A stretch of 64,000 nucleotides of DNA from Tetrapyrgos nigripes (Eukaryota; Basidiomycota; Agaricomycetes; Agaricales; Campanellaceae). Within the stretch, counting starts at the first letter, position 1; each line of letters starts with the position of its first letter. This document shows positions 33,300 to 44,249 of this stretch, one piece after another. Under the pieces are notes generated by a model. That model was given only the letters and a program-made list of their open reading frames with translations. It had not been told where the DNA came from and ran no database searches. Both the position numbers and the translations under genes were made by a program. The DNA lies in assembly GCA_013368315.1 (NCBI GenBank), contig JAACJM010000214.1, positions 1 to 64,000 on the forward strand, in the 5' to 3' direction.

Positions 33300-34460
33300 T
33301 CATCGTCCTCAATGAATCCTAAGTCTTTGTTGCCTCTGGGTGTTTCTTGTGGAATGCTGTGATCTTGCGCTTCGCATTTTTGAGATTTGCAACTGGCTCC
33401 CATGAGTTATGACTGTCGTCATACCCTTTCCACTTGATGAGGTATTCCAGTCGCCCCCATCATATCCTGCTATCCAGAAGGGCGTCCACTTCATACTCGG
33501 GGTATACTGGCTCTGGCTCCTCAGGTAAGAGCCTGTTCACCAAATTACCCTTGTAGGGGTAGAGTTTGTCAACATGGAATACTGGGTGTAGATGGTTAAG
33601 AGATTCAGGGAGGTCTAACTGATAGTCTAACTCTCCAACTTTTTCCATAATCTCATATGGTCCCAACTGTCAATCCCTCAACTTGTCACTTGAAAGTTTC
33701 AAGTCGATGTCTTCCGCACTCAGCCAAACATAGTCTCCAACCTTGAACTGATGTCCCTTCCATTTCCCTCTTTCGTACCCTTCCTTAATACGGCGCTTGG
33801 CTAGGTGTAATGCTGACCCTGCATCTTTTCGAACTTGCCTTAGGACATCTGGGATGCCTGTGCAGTGGCCCACCAATATGTTGAACAGAGGAAGGTAGCC
33901 ATAAGTCACCTCAAAAGGTGCCAAGCCATGTGCAGAGTGTGCGTGGGAGTTCAGAACAAACTCGGCCATAGGAAGGTGCTCTACCCAATCATCCTGTCTA
34001 TAGTTAGTGTAGAGATGCAGGTATTTCTCCACTTCCTGGTTGGCTCATTCTGTCTGTCCATTTGTCTGGGGTCAGTAGCCTGAGGAAAGATTTGACTTGA
34101 TCCCGAGACAATCTAACAGAGAGTGCATGGCTTGGGCTGCAAACTGTGGACCACGATCAGACACAAAGTGAAGTGAGAGGCTGTGAAGGTGGAAAATCTC
34201 TTGGTAGTATAGGTCAGCAGTGATGTTAGAGGTGCAGGGAAGAGTGTGGACTTGGTTTCCATAGAGGTCAGTGCAGACTAGGATTGTGTCATAACCTTGT
34301 GAGGACAGTAGCTGTGTAATGAGGTTGACTCCAACTTTTTCCCAAAGTCCTAAGGGTATGTCCAAGGGTTGGATTACTGCTTGTGGGTGACGCTGTAGCT
34401 TCTTCCTGGCACATTTGTCACATCCCTCAACATACTTCTCCACAAAGGAGTGAACGGTGG
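33300..34460 (-). pseudogene. Gypsy integrase and chromodomain
   Basis: In order on the minus strand: zinc finger tail (CDKCARKK), the integrase core with VCTDLYGNQ and HFVSDRGPQF, WVEHLPMAEFVLN, FKVGDYVWL, LGPYEIMEK, HPVFHVDKLYPY, and the chromodomain [18 protein letters not shown] near 33415. In-frame stops interrupt it, several at places where Arg (CGA) is expected: in the QTE*ANQEV block near 34045, and just before the chromodomain (LDSRI*WGRLEY, ~33456). It cannot be translated whole. Confidence 0.85.
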
Positions 34461-34699
34461 GCCACCAGAAGTGTGAGGTTACCAGGTCAAGTGTCCCATG
34501 TAACCCTGGATGTCCTGCTGATGGCTCATCGTGGCACTGTTCTACTATTGCCCCTTGTGGTATACCAATCCATTATCCTCTTCCCATTTGGGTAAGCCAT
34601 TGGCAAGTCATTGCAACCCCTCATTCCTCAACCTTTCTAGTCCTTTCAACACCTCCACTTCTCTCCCCAGTGCCTGCCAAATTCGTTCCTCTAGGGGTT

Positions 34700-35818
34700 G
34701 ACCAGTGCAGTAGCACCAAGCCTTATGAAGTGTTCAGGTCTGAGTACTGTGGTTTCCAAGTTGTCTTCTCGGTCTGTAACTTGGTGGGAGGAAAGGCGAG
34801 AGAGAGTGTCTGCTTGGGTATTTGCTTTGCCTGGGCAATGGACCAGTCGGAAGTCAAAGTGTGATAGCCAAAGGGCCCATCTCGCTTGTTGTTGACTGAG
34901 ATCCTGTGCTGTTCACCAGAACTCTAGATTGGAGTGGTCTGTGATGATCTCAAAGGGCTGTGGTAGTCCTTCCAGATAACTCTGAGGGAGGCGTTCTGAC
35001 TCGGCTTCGGAGAAGACATGAGAATAATCCCAATATTGAGGAGGGACTATCTCCTCAAACGACTGTTTTGGTTTCATCCAGTTTGCCTCCTCAGCCAGCT
35101 GTTGTGAGTAAGTGAACCCTGTAGTACACCAGACTTCTTCTCCAGTATCAGTGAGGATCCCTGCTTTCTTCCAGGAGTGCCTTGTGGCCCAATTAGCACG
35201 AATACAATAGACTTGGGGCTCCTCCTCTTTTTCTGTTGCCAGATCTGGAGGTTGGTCTGTGGATGCATGTGTTCCCTGAGGAATTGCCTGGGTTGATTCG
35301 GACTCTGTGCCTTCTAGGATGGCATTTCCCTTTGGGGTTGGTCCAAAATTGGTAGCAACGAACTGATCCTGATCGGAGACCTCTTCCACTGATGGGGGTG
35401 GTGCCATAGGGATTTGCAGCCAGCCACTCGTCCAGTCAATCTGTGGGTTCATCTTATGCAACCAGGGAAGGCCCAGGATGACATCTTCTCTGCCTAAGTC
35501 TGTAACCAGAAAATCTAGCCACGTCTCCTGTCCATCTGCTGTCATAGCTAGCTGGCAGAACTGATCTATACGCCCTGCTTGGTTAAGGGTCCCATCAGGT
35601 TTATGGAGGGGATAGGTTTGGATTTGGTGCTGCTTTACAAATGATTGTCCCAGGAACAGACCTGTAGCTCTACTGTCAACCATCACCACTACCACTGCTT
35701 CATTTCGTCTTCCTGGGAGTTTCACACATATACAGAAGTGAGAAGCACAAGATTCTATTTTGGGGATACTGGATATGGTACATGAGGGAATGGAATCGTA
35801 TGAGGAACAAGAGAGCAT
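34700..35818 (-). pseudogene. Gypsy protease joined directly to RNase H remnant (RT deleted)
   Basis: The protease motif reads VVVVMVDSRATGLFLGQ (DSRA instead of the usual DSGA), followed by EDVILGLPWLHKMNP, typical of gypsy proteases. The pre-RT block YSHVFSEAESERLP then passes straight into YLEGLPQPFEIITDHSNLEF, the RNase H/connection region, near 34975. The whole RT palm and fingers are missing. After EFW an in-frame TGA stands where Arg is expected, then the HCPGKANTQADTLSR block continues. Confidence 0.85.
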
Positions 35819-36076
35819 ATGGGTAGTCAGGGGTGTTCATGTCGTGGCAGGAACAGACACCCATTTCAAAAACCCTGTTGGTTAGCAATGTTACAGAGTA
35901 AGGCAGTTTGATCAGCAAGGCAGCGAGCATAGATGGTGATTCAGTGGAAGAGGAAGCAGCAACAGTAGCAGTGGGGGCAGGAGTAGAGCCAGATCAGGGA
36001 AAAGACTAAAAGAGTCACTCCCAGTGGCAGCCACACATTGCCTGCTTTGGCCTCCTCCTCTGGGTCAACCCATGTA

Positions 36077-37062
36077 TCAGTCCTGACAGACAGAAGAGTG
36101 ATGACCCACCCTCTCACAGTAGTCACACTTGTCATGTCTGTGGTTCCCATCTCGTTTCAGGTGGTCCTTGGAACCACAGCTGTAGCAGCACCCCTGCATT
36201 GCCTTCTGGTAGTCCATGAAGGTGCGTCTGTTGCCCTGGGGACACTCAGTATGGGAGGTGATGATGTCCATGGTGTTAGGGTCTCATGCAGAGGAGAATT
36301 TGGAGAGGGATGGGGTAGGGCAAGTGACCAGTTTTCCTACAAACTCTGCTAGGGTCTGTTCCACATGCAGTGCTCGGCTGATCAACTCGTCCAGGTTTTT
36401 AGGAGCCTCCTTCTGTCCTAGCTCCACAGTTGCTAATGGGAACAATATGTCTTTATGAAGGCGCTTCCAGAACTTGTACTGGAGGTCCTGATCTGAGAAC
36501 CCAGTATTCTCTGTCCACATCTTGAAAATCTGAGAGAACTCTGCAACTGTTTTATCTCCCTGCTTTAACGCCTCGAGCTTGTTCTTAGCCAGCTGTTGCT
36601 CATTTGCTACCCCAAACCGAACCTTTAGTGCGTGGGTGAAGTTGTCCCAGTTTCCTTCCCAGGGGAAGACTGCTCCAGCTTCTTCTGCTCGGACTCTGCT
36701 GATATGACAAGCATATTCTGCGGCACATTCTGCAGTGGGTCCCTCCATCATAAGGAGTGCTTCTGCAATACACTTTTGTGGGTCGAGTTTCCCACTGTCG
36801 AGTTTGAGCCATTTCTGTTCTCCAGCCCAGAGAATGAAAAGGGATATGAATGAGTCAAGTTGGCTGGTGCGCCTTTGAATGGGGCAGGTTTGGCAGTTTT
36901 GTCTGAGGATTTGTGGGTAGGCCTATTGACCAAATTGGTGATTGCCTGCTGCAGCTGGTTCTGGTTGTTGACCAGAGCCTGGAGAAGGTTTTCAAGGGCA
37001 GCGGAGGACATGTCGATGTCAGTGATTGGGGAGGCAACAGGTCTGAGTGGGGTTGGTGACAC
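36077..37062 (-). pseudogene. Gypsy gag with two zinc knuckles
   Basis: Reads MSSAALENLLQALVNNQ, then a retrotransposon gag domain (FPWEGNWDNFTHALKVRFG, VAEFSQIFKMW, LQYKFWKRLHKDI), and CCHC knuckles at 36077-36200; the second, CDYCERVGHHSSVC, is complete while the first lacks its last Cys. Frame breaks at ~36750 and ~36280. Upstream to the LTR (37063-37601) is leader sequence with no clear protein. Confidence 0.8.
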
Positions 37063-37601
37063 AGGGAGAGGGGATGGACTGGGTGTGATCGTAGGACTGG
37101 GACAGGCTGTTGGTATGGCAGAAGGTGGAGCAGATAGCGGGAGCGGAGTGTGAGTGATGTCTGGTGACAGAACAGTGGAAGTACTAAATTCAGGACCAGA
37201 GAATGGCAGGTGGCTGAAGGCAAGGCGTAGGAAGTGGGAGTGGAGTAGAGCTGGATTGCTGGGTAGGATTATACTATTTTCTCCTTCCCAAAAGTAGTAG
37301 CGGACCTGGGGGATGGAGTGATGAGCGTGGGGGCAAGGCTGTTGCTGGCAGTTGCTGTAGAGTTCTTCTCTGTTTTCAAGGTAGCTGTCGATATCAAAGC
37401 TGACGTGTGTCTGATCTGTTAAGTCAAGACTGTGTAGCCAATCTACACAGAGCAGTGGTGTCAGAGACAGTGGAGGAGATGCAGAGACAGATGAATCAGA
37501 GATTGAGGATGGTGCAGCGTATCGTCCAGATGTGGTGACAGTAGCACCTGCAAGGACAACCTATATGGAGGCTGCCAGTGCAGTAAGGGATCTTGACCTA
37601 A

Positions 37602-38059
37602 TGTCACAAAGAGGCCAGTGCTTAGATAGCGATAACAAGGAGCTATGGGCTCGACTTGACTAACAGACAGCAGTAAGTACTGGAACTGGTCCCAACGATG
37701 AAGAGTGTATTAAATACCTAACAGACAGCAGTAAGTACTGGAACTACAGTGTCCACCAGTAAAGATGAAAGAAGTAATGAAAAGGGGAATACACACCTGG
37801 TCCCAACGATGAAGAGGTCGAGATGGGGAACCAGGTGTCAGGACAGAGTTTATATATGTAAATGTAAAGCTGTAAGGGAGGCTGTAAGGAACGCTGTAAA
37901 GGAAGCTATAAGGGAAGCTGTCAAGAAGCTGTATCGAAACTGTATCGGAGAAATGAAAGGTCCGGTGCGTAGCATGTGGAACAAAAATCATATGGTGTAA
38001 AGATCTGAGGATACGGAGATAAGAAGAAGTAAATAGTACCAAATATAGATGTCATGACA
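37602..38059 (-). repeat. 5' LTR of the RT-deleted gypsy element
   Basis: 458 bp, aligned end to end with 32824-33281, followed on the right by the GAAGA duplication. Confidence 0.92.
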
Positions 38060-38157
38060 GAAGATTGGAGATGTCTGGAATAGTTCTGAATAATTTCTTG
38101 TAGGGAGTCTTCATGTTGATATCTTTGTGCAGGGTATGATTCCAGATGTAGGTTGTG
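38060..38157 (-). pseudogene. Copia integrase fragment between two insertions
   Basis: Ninety-eight bases of copia integrase (TTYIWNHTLHKDI, MKTPYKKLFRTIPDISN). On the left it continues into the copia piece ending at 32818 once the gypsy element is removed; on the right it continues into the piece starting at 41907 once the CACTG element is removed. Confidence 0.88.
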
Positions 38158-38160
38158 TAG

Positions 38161-38610
38161 CACTGGAGGCAAATCCCTGTAAATCATCTGCCATACAGAG
38201 GTATTACAGTGACCATACAACAAGTCATTCAATAAGTAATCCACCTTGTATTACAGAGGTATTACAGAGAGAAGAATTTTCCAGAGCAATGCTGTAAGAC
38301 TGCTGTAAGACAAGTTGTATTACAGGGACATTTCAGAGGCCAAATCCCTGTATATCCAGTGCCCTACATAGGGATTACAGCAAACTTACACCAAGCCATT
38401 CAACAAGTATTCTGCCTTGGATTACAGAAGTATTACAGAGAGAAGAAATTTTGGGAACAATGCTGTAAGACTGCTGTAAGACAAGTAGGATTACAGGAAC
38501 ATTTCAGAGTGACATGGTGTCACAGTAATACATTAGGTAATACAGCCAAGAAATACAGAAGTATTTCAGTGTGACAAAAGTGTGCAGGTAGCATCCAGAG
38601 TGCGTGCAGG
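38161..38610 (+). repeat. Left terminal inverted repeat, ~440 bp
   Basis: Matches the reverse complement of 41460-41903 almost throughout. It contains many TTACAG or GTATTACAG motifs (e.g. GAGGTATTACAG, GGATTACAG, CTGTAAGACTGCTGTAAGAC twice). The inner edge merges into the 22-bp array after GTGACAAAAGTGTGCAGG. Confidence 0.92.
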
Positions 38611-41465
38611 TTGCATCCAGAGTGCGCACAGGTTGCATCCAGAGTATGCGCAGGTTGCGTCCAGGGTGCGCGCAGGTTGCGTCCAGATTGCGTGGGTTGC
38701 GTCCAGAGTGCGCGCAGGTTGCGTCCAGAGTGCGCGCAGGTTGCGTCCAGGGTGCACGCAGGTTGCGTCCAGGGTGCGCGCAGGTTGCGTCCAGGGTGCG
38801 CGCAGGTTGCGTCCAGAGTGCGTGCAGGTTGCGTCCAGAGTGCGTGCAGGTTGTGTCCAGAGTGCGTGCAGGTTGCGTCCAGAGTGCGCGCAGGTTGCAT
38901 CCAGAGTGCGCGCAGGTTGCGTCCAGGGTGCGCACAGGTTGCGTCCAGAGTGCGCGCAGGTTGCGTCCAGAGTGCGTGCAGGTTGCGTCCAGGGTGCGCG
39001 CAGGTTGCGTCCAGAGTGCGTGCAGGTTGTGTCCAGGGTGTGCGCAGGTTGCGTCCAGGGTGCACGCAGGTTGCGTCCAGAGTACGCGCATGGTGCGTCC
39101 AGAGTGCGCCCAGGTTGCGCCCAGGTTGCGCCCAGGTTGCGTCCAGGTGCGCCCAGGTTGTGTCCAGGGTGCGCCCAGGTTGCGCCCAGAGTGCGCGCAG
39201 GTTGCGTCCAGGGTGCGCGCACGTTGTGTGCAGGTTGCATCCAGAGTGCGCGCAGGTTGCGTCCAGAGTGCGTGCAGGTTGCGTCTGCAGGTTGCGCCCA
39301 GGGTGCGCGCAGGTTGCGTCCAGAGTGCGCGCAGGTTGCGTCCAGAGTGCACGCAGGTTGCGTCCAGGGTGTGCGCAGGTTGTGTCCAGGGTGTGTCCAG
39401 GGTGCGCGCAGGTTGCGTCCAGGGTGCGTCCTGGGTGCGCACAGGTTGCAGAGTGCGCGCAGGTTGCGTCCAGAGTGCGCGCAGGTTGCGCCCAGAGTGC
39501 GTGCAGGTTGCGCCCAGAGTGCGCGCAGGTTGCGTCCAGGGTGCGCGCAGGTTACGTCCAGGGTGCGCACAGGTTGCGTCCAGGGTGCGCGCAGGTTGCG
39601 TCCAGAGTGCGTGCAGGTTGCGTCCAGAGTGCGCGCAGGTTGCGTCCAGAGTGCACACAGGTTGCGTCCAGGGTGCGTGCAGGTTGCGTCCAGAGTGCCC
39701 GCAGGTTGCATCCAGAGTGCCCACAGAGTGCCCGCACTCTGGACGCCACCTGCGCACTTTTGTCACACCGCGCAGGTTGCGTCCAGGGTGCGTGCAGGTT
39801 GCGTCCAGAGTGCGTGCAGGTTGCGTCCAGAGTGCGTGCAGGTTGCGTCCAGAGTGCGCGCAGGTTGCGTCCAGAGTGCACCCAGGTCGCGTCCAGGGTG
39901 CGCCCAGGTTGCGCCCAGAGTGTGCGCAGGTTGCGCCCAGAGTGTGCGCAGGTTGCGCCCAGAGTGTGCGCAGGTTGCGCCCAGAGTGTGCGCAGGTTGC
40001 GCCCAGAGTGTGCGCAGGTTGCGCCCAGAGTGTGCGCAGGTTGCGCCCAGAGTGTGCGCAGGTTGCGCCCAGAGTGTGCGCAGGTTGCGCCCAGAGTGCG
40101 CGCAGGTTGCATCGAGGGTGCGCGCAGGTTGCGTCCAGAGTGCGCGCAGGTTGCGTCCAGGGTGCGCGCAGGTTGCGTCCAGAGTGCGCGCAGGTTGTGT
40201 CCAGGGTGCGCGCAGGTTGTGTCCAGGGTGCGCGCAGGTTGTGTCCAGGGTGTGCGCAGGTTGTGTTCAGGGTGAGTGACATGGTGTCACAGTAATACAT
40301 TAGGTAATACAGCCAAGAAATACAGAAGTATTTCAGTGTGACAAAAGTGTGCAGGTAGCATCCAGAGTGCGTGCAGGTTGCATCCAGAGTGCGTGCAGGT
40401 TGCATCCAGAGTGCGCGCAGGTTGCGTCCAGAGTGCGCGCAGGTTGCGTCCAGGGTGCGCGCAGGTTGCGTCCAGAGTGCGCGCAGGTTGTGTCCAGGGT
40501 GCGCGCAGGTTGTGTCCAGGGTGTGCGCAGGTTGTGTTCAGGGTGCGCGCAGGTTGTGTCCAGGGTGCGTGCAGGTTGTCCCCAGGGTGTGCGCAGGTTG
40601 CGTCCAGAGTGTGCGCAGGTTGCGCCCAGAGTGCGCGCAGGTTGCATCGAGGGTGCGCGCAGGTTGCGTCCAGAGTGCGCGCAGGTTGCGTCCAGGGTGC
40701 GCGCAGGTTGCGTCCAGAGTGCGCGCAGGTTGTGTCCAGGGTGTGCGCAGGTTGTGTTCAGGGTGCGCGCAGGTTGTGTCCAGGGTGCGTGCAGGTTGCC
40801 TCCAGAGTGCGCCCAGGTTGCGCCCAGAGTGCGTGCAGGTTGCGTCCAGAGTGCGCGCAGGTTGCGTCCAGAGTCCAGGGTGCGCGCAGGTTACGTCCAG
40901 GGTGCGTGCAGGTTGCATCCAGAGTGCGCGCAGGTTGCAGAGTGTGCGCAGGTTGCGTCCAGAGTGCGCGCAGGTTGCGTCCAGGGTGCGTGCAGGTTGC
41001 ATCCAGAGTGCGCGCAGGTTGCAGAGTGCACGCAGGTTGCGTCCAGAGTGCGCGCAGGTTGCGCCCAGAGTGCGCGCAGGTTGCGTCCAGGGTGCGCGCA
41101 GGTTACGTCCAGGGTGCGCACAGGTTGCGTCCAGGGTGCGCGCAGGTTGCGTCCAGAGTGCGTGCAGGTTGCGTCCAGAGTGCACGCAGGTTGCGTCCAG
41201 GGTGCGTGCAGGTTGTGTCCAGAGTGCCCGCAGGTTGCGTCCAGAGTGCCCACAGAGTGCCCGCACTCTGGACGCCACCTGCGCACTTTCGTCATCCAGA
41301 GTGCGCGCATGGTGCGTCCAGAGTGCGTCCAGGGTGCGCGCAGGTTGCGTCCAGGGTGCGCACAGGTTGCGTCCAGAGTGCGCACAGGTTGCGTGCAGAG
41401 TGCGTGCAGGTTGCGTCCAGAGTGCCCGCAGGTTGTGTCCAGAGTGCCCACAGAGTGCCCACACT
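38585..41465. repeat. Tandem array of a 22-bp CpG-rich unit
   Basis: About 130 units of roughly GCGCGCAGGTTGCGTCCAGAGT fill the core (unit given once, 22 bases split as GCGCGCAGGTT plus GCGTCCAGAGT). Variants differ mainly CG to TG or CA (GTGCGTGCAGG, GTGTGCGCAGG, TGTGTCCAGG). Two near-identical blocks read CCCGCACTCTGGACGCCACC in inverted sense at ~39732-39765 and ~41260-41295. Because 22 is not a multiple of three and the unit has few stops on either strand, long frames arise on both strands, but these look like by-products. Confidence 0.93.
40273..40370 (+). repeat. Internal copy of the inner edge of the left terminal repeat
   Basis: GTGACATGGTGTCACAGTAA through CAGTGTGACAAAAGTGTGCAGG, also found at 38510-38590, recurs inside the array in the same orientation and is followed again by 22-bp units. 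It suggests a segmental duplication of repeat edge plus array. Confidence 0.9.
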
Positions 41466-41903
41466 CTGGACACCACCTGCGCACTTTTGTCACACTGAAA
41501 TACTTCTGTATTTCTTGGCTGTATTACCTAATGTATTACTGTGACACCATGTCACTCTGAAATTTTCCTGTAATCCAACTTGTCTTACAGCAGTCTTACA
41601 GCATTGCTCCCAAAATTTCTTCTCTCTGTAATACTTCTGTAATCCAAGGCAGAATACTTGTTGAATGGCTTGGTGTAAGTTTGCTGTAATCCCTATGTAG
41701 GGCACCGGATATACAGGGATTTGGCCTCTGAAATCTCCCTGTAATACAACTTGTCTTACAGCAGTCTTACAGCATTGATCTGGAAAATTCTTCTCTCTGT
41801 AATACCTCTGTAATACAAGGTGGATTACTTCTTGAATGACTTGTTGTAAGGTCACTGTAATACCTCTGTATGGCAGATGATTTACAGGGATTTGCCTCCA
41901 GTG
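41460..41903 (-). repeat. Right terminal inverted repeat, ~440 bp
   Basis: Reverse complement of the left repeat; ends GCCTCCAGTG next to the TAG duplication. Confidence 0.92.
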
Positions 41904-41906
41904 TAG

Positions 41907-43586
41907 AGCATTGCCATGCCCCATAACCATTTTGGTAAACCTGATGAGATGAGCATAGCTCTGACAGTGTTGAGAAGCATTCAATGACTTCTTTCCACAA
42001 TACCATTTTGTTCTGGTGTATCATGAACTGTAAGTTTCCTCTCTGTTCCCTTTCCTTCCAAATACTTTGTAAATTCTCCTCCTAGAAATTCTCCTCCTCT
42101 ATCTGATTGCAGAATTTTGATGATAATGTTGAATTGAGTCTTGAGGGTGGTCTGGGAGATGATATATTTGGTGAATGATTTGTCTTTTGAGCACAGTAGA
42201 GTGGCATCATCAATAAGCATGAGTGAATATTCCTGATGATTGATAGTTCTGACTGAGGCTGGTCCCCAAATGTCCATGTGCATCCTGTCTCCAAAGTTCT
42301 TGGCACATGGAGTAAGATGTAATTTTGGAATAGCAAGACAAGCTCTTTTGGCACACATGCATACAATGCATTCAATCCACTCCATTCTGTTCAGATCAAG
42401 ACGTACTCCTTTAACTGCATTGTTTGTGAATAGGGCTTCAATGTATTGATAACTCTGGTGTCTGGTGGTGCAATGGGCTTCGTATAATGATAGGGTGCGA
42501 ATGCTGACAGAATAAGCATTTTCATGCTCAATGATTTGATAAAGCCCATGCACTTTTGGAATGTGAGCAACGTTATGACCTTGTTTAGAGATAACCATAA
42601 TCCCTCCTTCGATATGAATGATGTATCCAGTGATACTAGTGTGTTTGGCATGTCTGGACAATAGAGTGTCACAAAGGGGTAAAAAGTGGGGTTTCTCCTT
42701 TGTATCAACTATCTCGATGTGTAGGGTGCCTTTCCCTTGGGATGTGAATGTATCGGAGTTAGCAGCTTGAATTCGACAAGTGGGAATAGTTTGGTAATTT
42801 TGTAATTGATCTTGGAGTGGGGACATGTGGGATGAGCATCTGGAATTGAATAGAATTGGTGGAGTATGTTGCAATGCTATGAAAGCTGCTTCTTCAGCTA
42901 TGTTGGAGCAATCAATAGTGGGGTGATCAATAGAATCTTCGATTTCTGGAATTTCAATGGCCATCCAGCTTCCTTCATCACTATCTTCTTTGTTCTTTTC
43001 TCTGGCGCTACTCACTGTATCCCTTCCTTTTCCATTCCTTTGTTGTCCATTTTCCCCATTCTTTCTGTCTTCTCTGTAATTCCTATCATCCTGGTGTTCC
43101 TTGGCAACATTAGCATGCTGCATGTGCTTAGACAATTTTTGGAGAAATGACCAAGTCCTCTGCAATTATAACAACTCAGTTCTTCCCTTGTTTGATTGTT
43201 GCCTTGCCAATTTCCTCCTGCTCCACCTCAGCCTCTTCCTCTGAAATTTCCCTGACCTCCGAATGATGATCCTCCTCGGCCTCCTCTGCTACTTCCTCTA
43301 CCTCTTCCTCCTCTTCCCCTAAATCTGCCACACCCTCTGCTCAGAAGTTGTCGTTGGAGTAGTTTGCAGATTCTTGTGATTTGTTGGAGCTAGAAGCGAA
43401 GTTCTTGCCCTGAGCTTCTGCACAAATGGCTGCGATCAACATTTCTGGTGTCAACTTGTTTGGTTCTTCTCTGTAAACTGTGATGAGAGCTTTGACAGTG
43501 GCTTGATACATATCAGGAGTGGAAGAGATGATGGCCAATTTAAATTGGGAATCAGGGATGGAAACTCCACGTTCAGCTAGTTCGTC
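41907..43586 (-). pseudogene. Copia gag C-part, zinc knuckle, protease, integrase core
   Basis: Starts at the KDZ border with ATGGACGAACTAGC (MDELAERGVSIPDSQFKLAI). A gag domain follows, then a low-complexity Glu/Gly-rich region, a zinc knuckle (CYNCRGLGHFS) near 43165, a protease whose active site reads FNSRCSSHMS (Asp to Asn, Gly to Arg), the GAG-pre-integrase finger (ECIVCMCAKRA), and the integrase core: MHMDIWGP, LMLIDDA, LQSDRGGEFLGGEF, EQNGIVERSH (DDE residues present). After 42000 the frame shifts, and the protein continues LISSGLPKWLWGMAMLY to the CACTG insertion at 41907. Confidence 0.87.
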
Positions 43587-43890
43587 CATAATAGAGGCGA
43601 TTCAGTACCAATATCATGATACACCTGGTAAGCCCCACAAACAATGTTGCAATATGGGTGGGGGACCCTCACATATCGATGGGGCAGGGGTATTGGGGCC
43701 AGTATTGCAATACGGGCTGGGGTCCACAGGCATATACCATTCCAGGTATTCCCTTGATAGTGCCAGCCACATGCCGCTTATATAAAATTGTAGAAAACCT
43801 TTTCTTTTGCCATTTTCTGTCATTTATTGCTCGGCTCGAAACTTTTATTGCTCGGCTGCCTATTTTTCCCGTCTTTGGTATGTACTATAT

Positions 43891-44005
43891 AGTTATCCCA
43901 CGCCTCCCCACCACTCTACCAATGACAATGACTCACGCCACTCTCAGGTCAATCCCACGCCTCCCCACCACTCTGCTAACGACAATGACTCGCGCTGTCA
44001 ACGGT
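43891..44005 (+). repeat. ~57-bp tandem duplication
   Basis: Two direct copies of CCCACGCCTCCCCACCACTC followed by a variable CTACCAATGACAATGACTC-like stretch, near the left end of the KDZ element. Confidence 0.8.
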
Positions 44006-44249
44006 GCTTCTGGGTAACTACTCATTGATTTCTCTTTCAACGCATAACTAATCAACACACTTCCTTCAGTGTCCCAATCGACGCCAAAGCTCCCCAAGGA
44101 GTAGTAAGCAGCGTTTCAGAGGACTTGAGGACAGGGTACATAACAGAGGGTACACAATGGAAAAGGTGTGCAATCCGCTTGTAAATTCCTTGCATAGCAC
44201 TTATCTCTTTCCTCATTAGTATTGTCAGAGACAAAAGTTCGCTTTCACC

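Larger units (their letters stand above)
32824..38059 (-). mobile_element. Ty3/gypsy chromovirus, RT-deleted, inserted in the copia element
   Basis: Two 458-bp LTRs and a perfect 5-bp duplication GAAGA (32819-32823 and 38060-38064) give exact borders; total 5,236 bp. The minus strand has gag, zinc knuckles, protease, integrase and chromodomain, but most of RT and the start of RNase H are absent. The polypurine tract AGGAGGGGGGTAA precedes the 3' LTR. Excising it rejoins the copia frame (PDISN to LHPFSS). LTRs differ at a small but visible number of positions, mostly transitions. Confidence 0.92.
38161..41903. mobile_element. Non-autonomous CACTG-ended transposon with satellite core (CACTA/CMC-like)
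   Basis: Exact borders: TAG (38158-38160) then CACTGGAGGC..., and ...GCCTCCAGTG then TAG (41904-41906). Terminal inverted repeats extend about 440 bp (38161-~38610 and ~41460-41903) with few mismatches. The core is a 22-bp-unit tandem array. Removing the element and one TAG restores the copia integrase frame (MLYT to TYIWNH). A 3-bp duplication with CACTA/CACTG ends is the signature of the CACTA (En/Spm, CMC) superfamily; the terminal repeats are also full of short TTACAG/CTGTAA motifs, like subterminal transposase-binding repeats. No transposase is encoded. The superfamily is inferred from ends only; a foldback-like element is the alternative. Confidence 0.88.

Noticed and set aside
38504..41560. 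Very long open frames of 300-630 codons on both strands
   Set aside because: They are all translations of the 22-bp array in different frames, giving the same 22-residue repeat; no start context, codon bias or conserved domain supports a protein.
38161..41903. CRISPR-like array (regular short repeats)
   Set aside because: Units are contiguous with no unique spacers, the context is eukaryotic, and the block is bounded by transposon inverted repeats.
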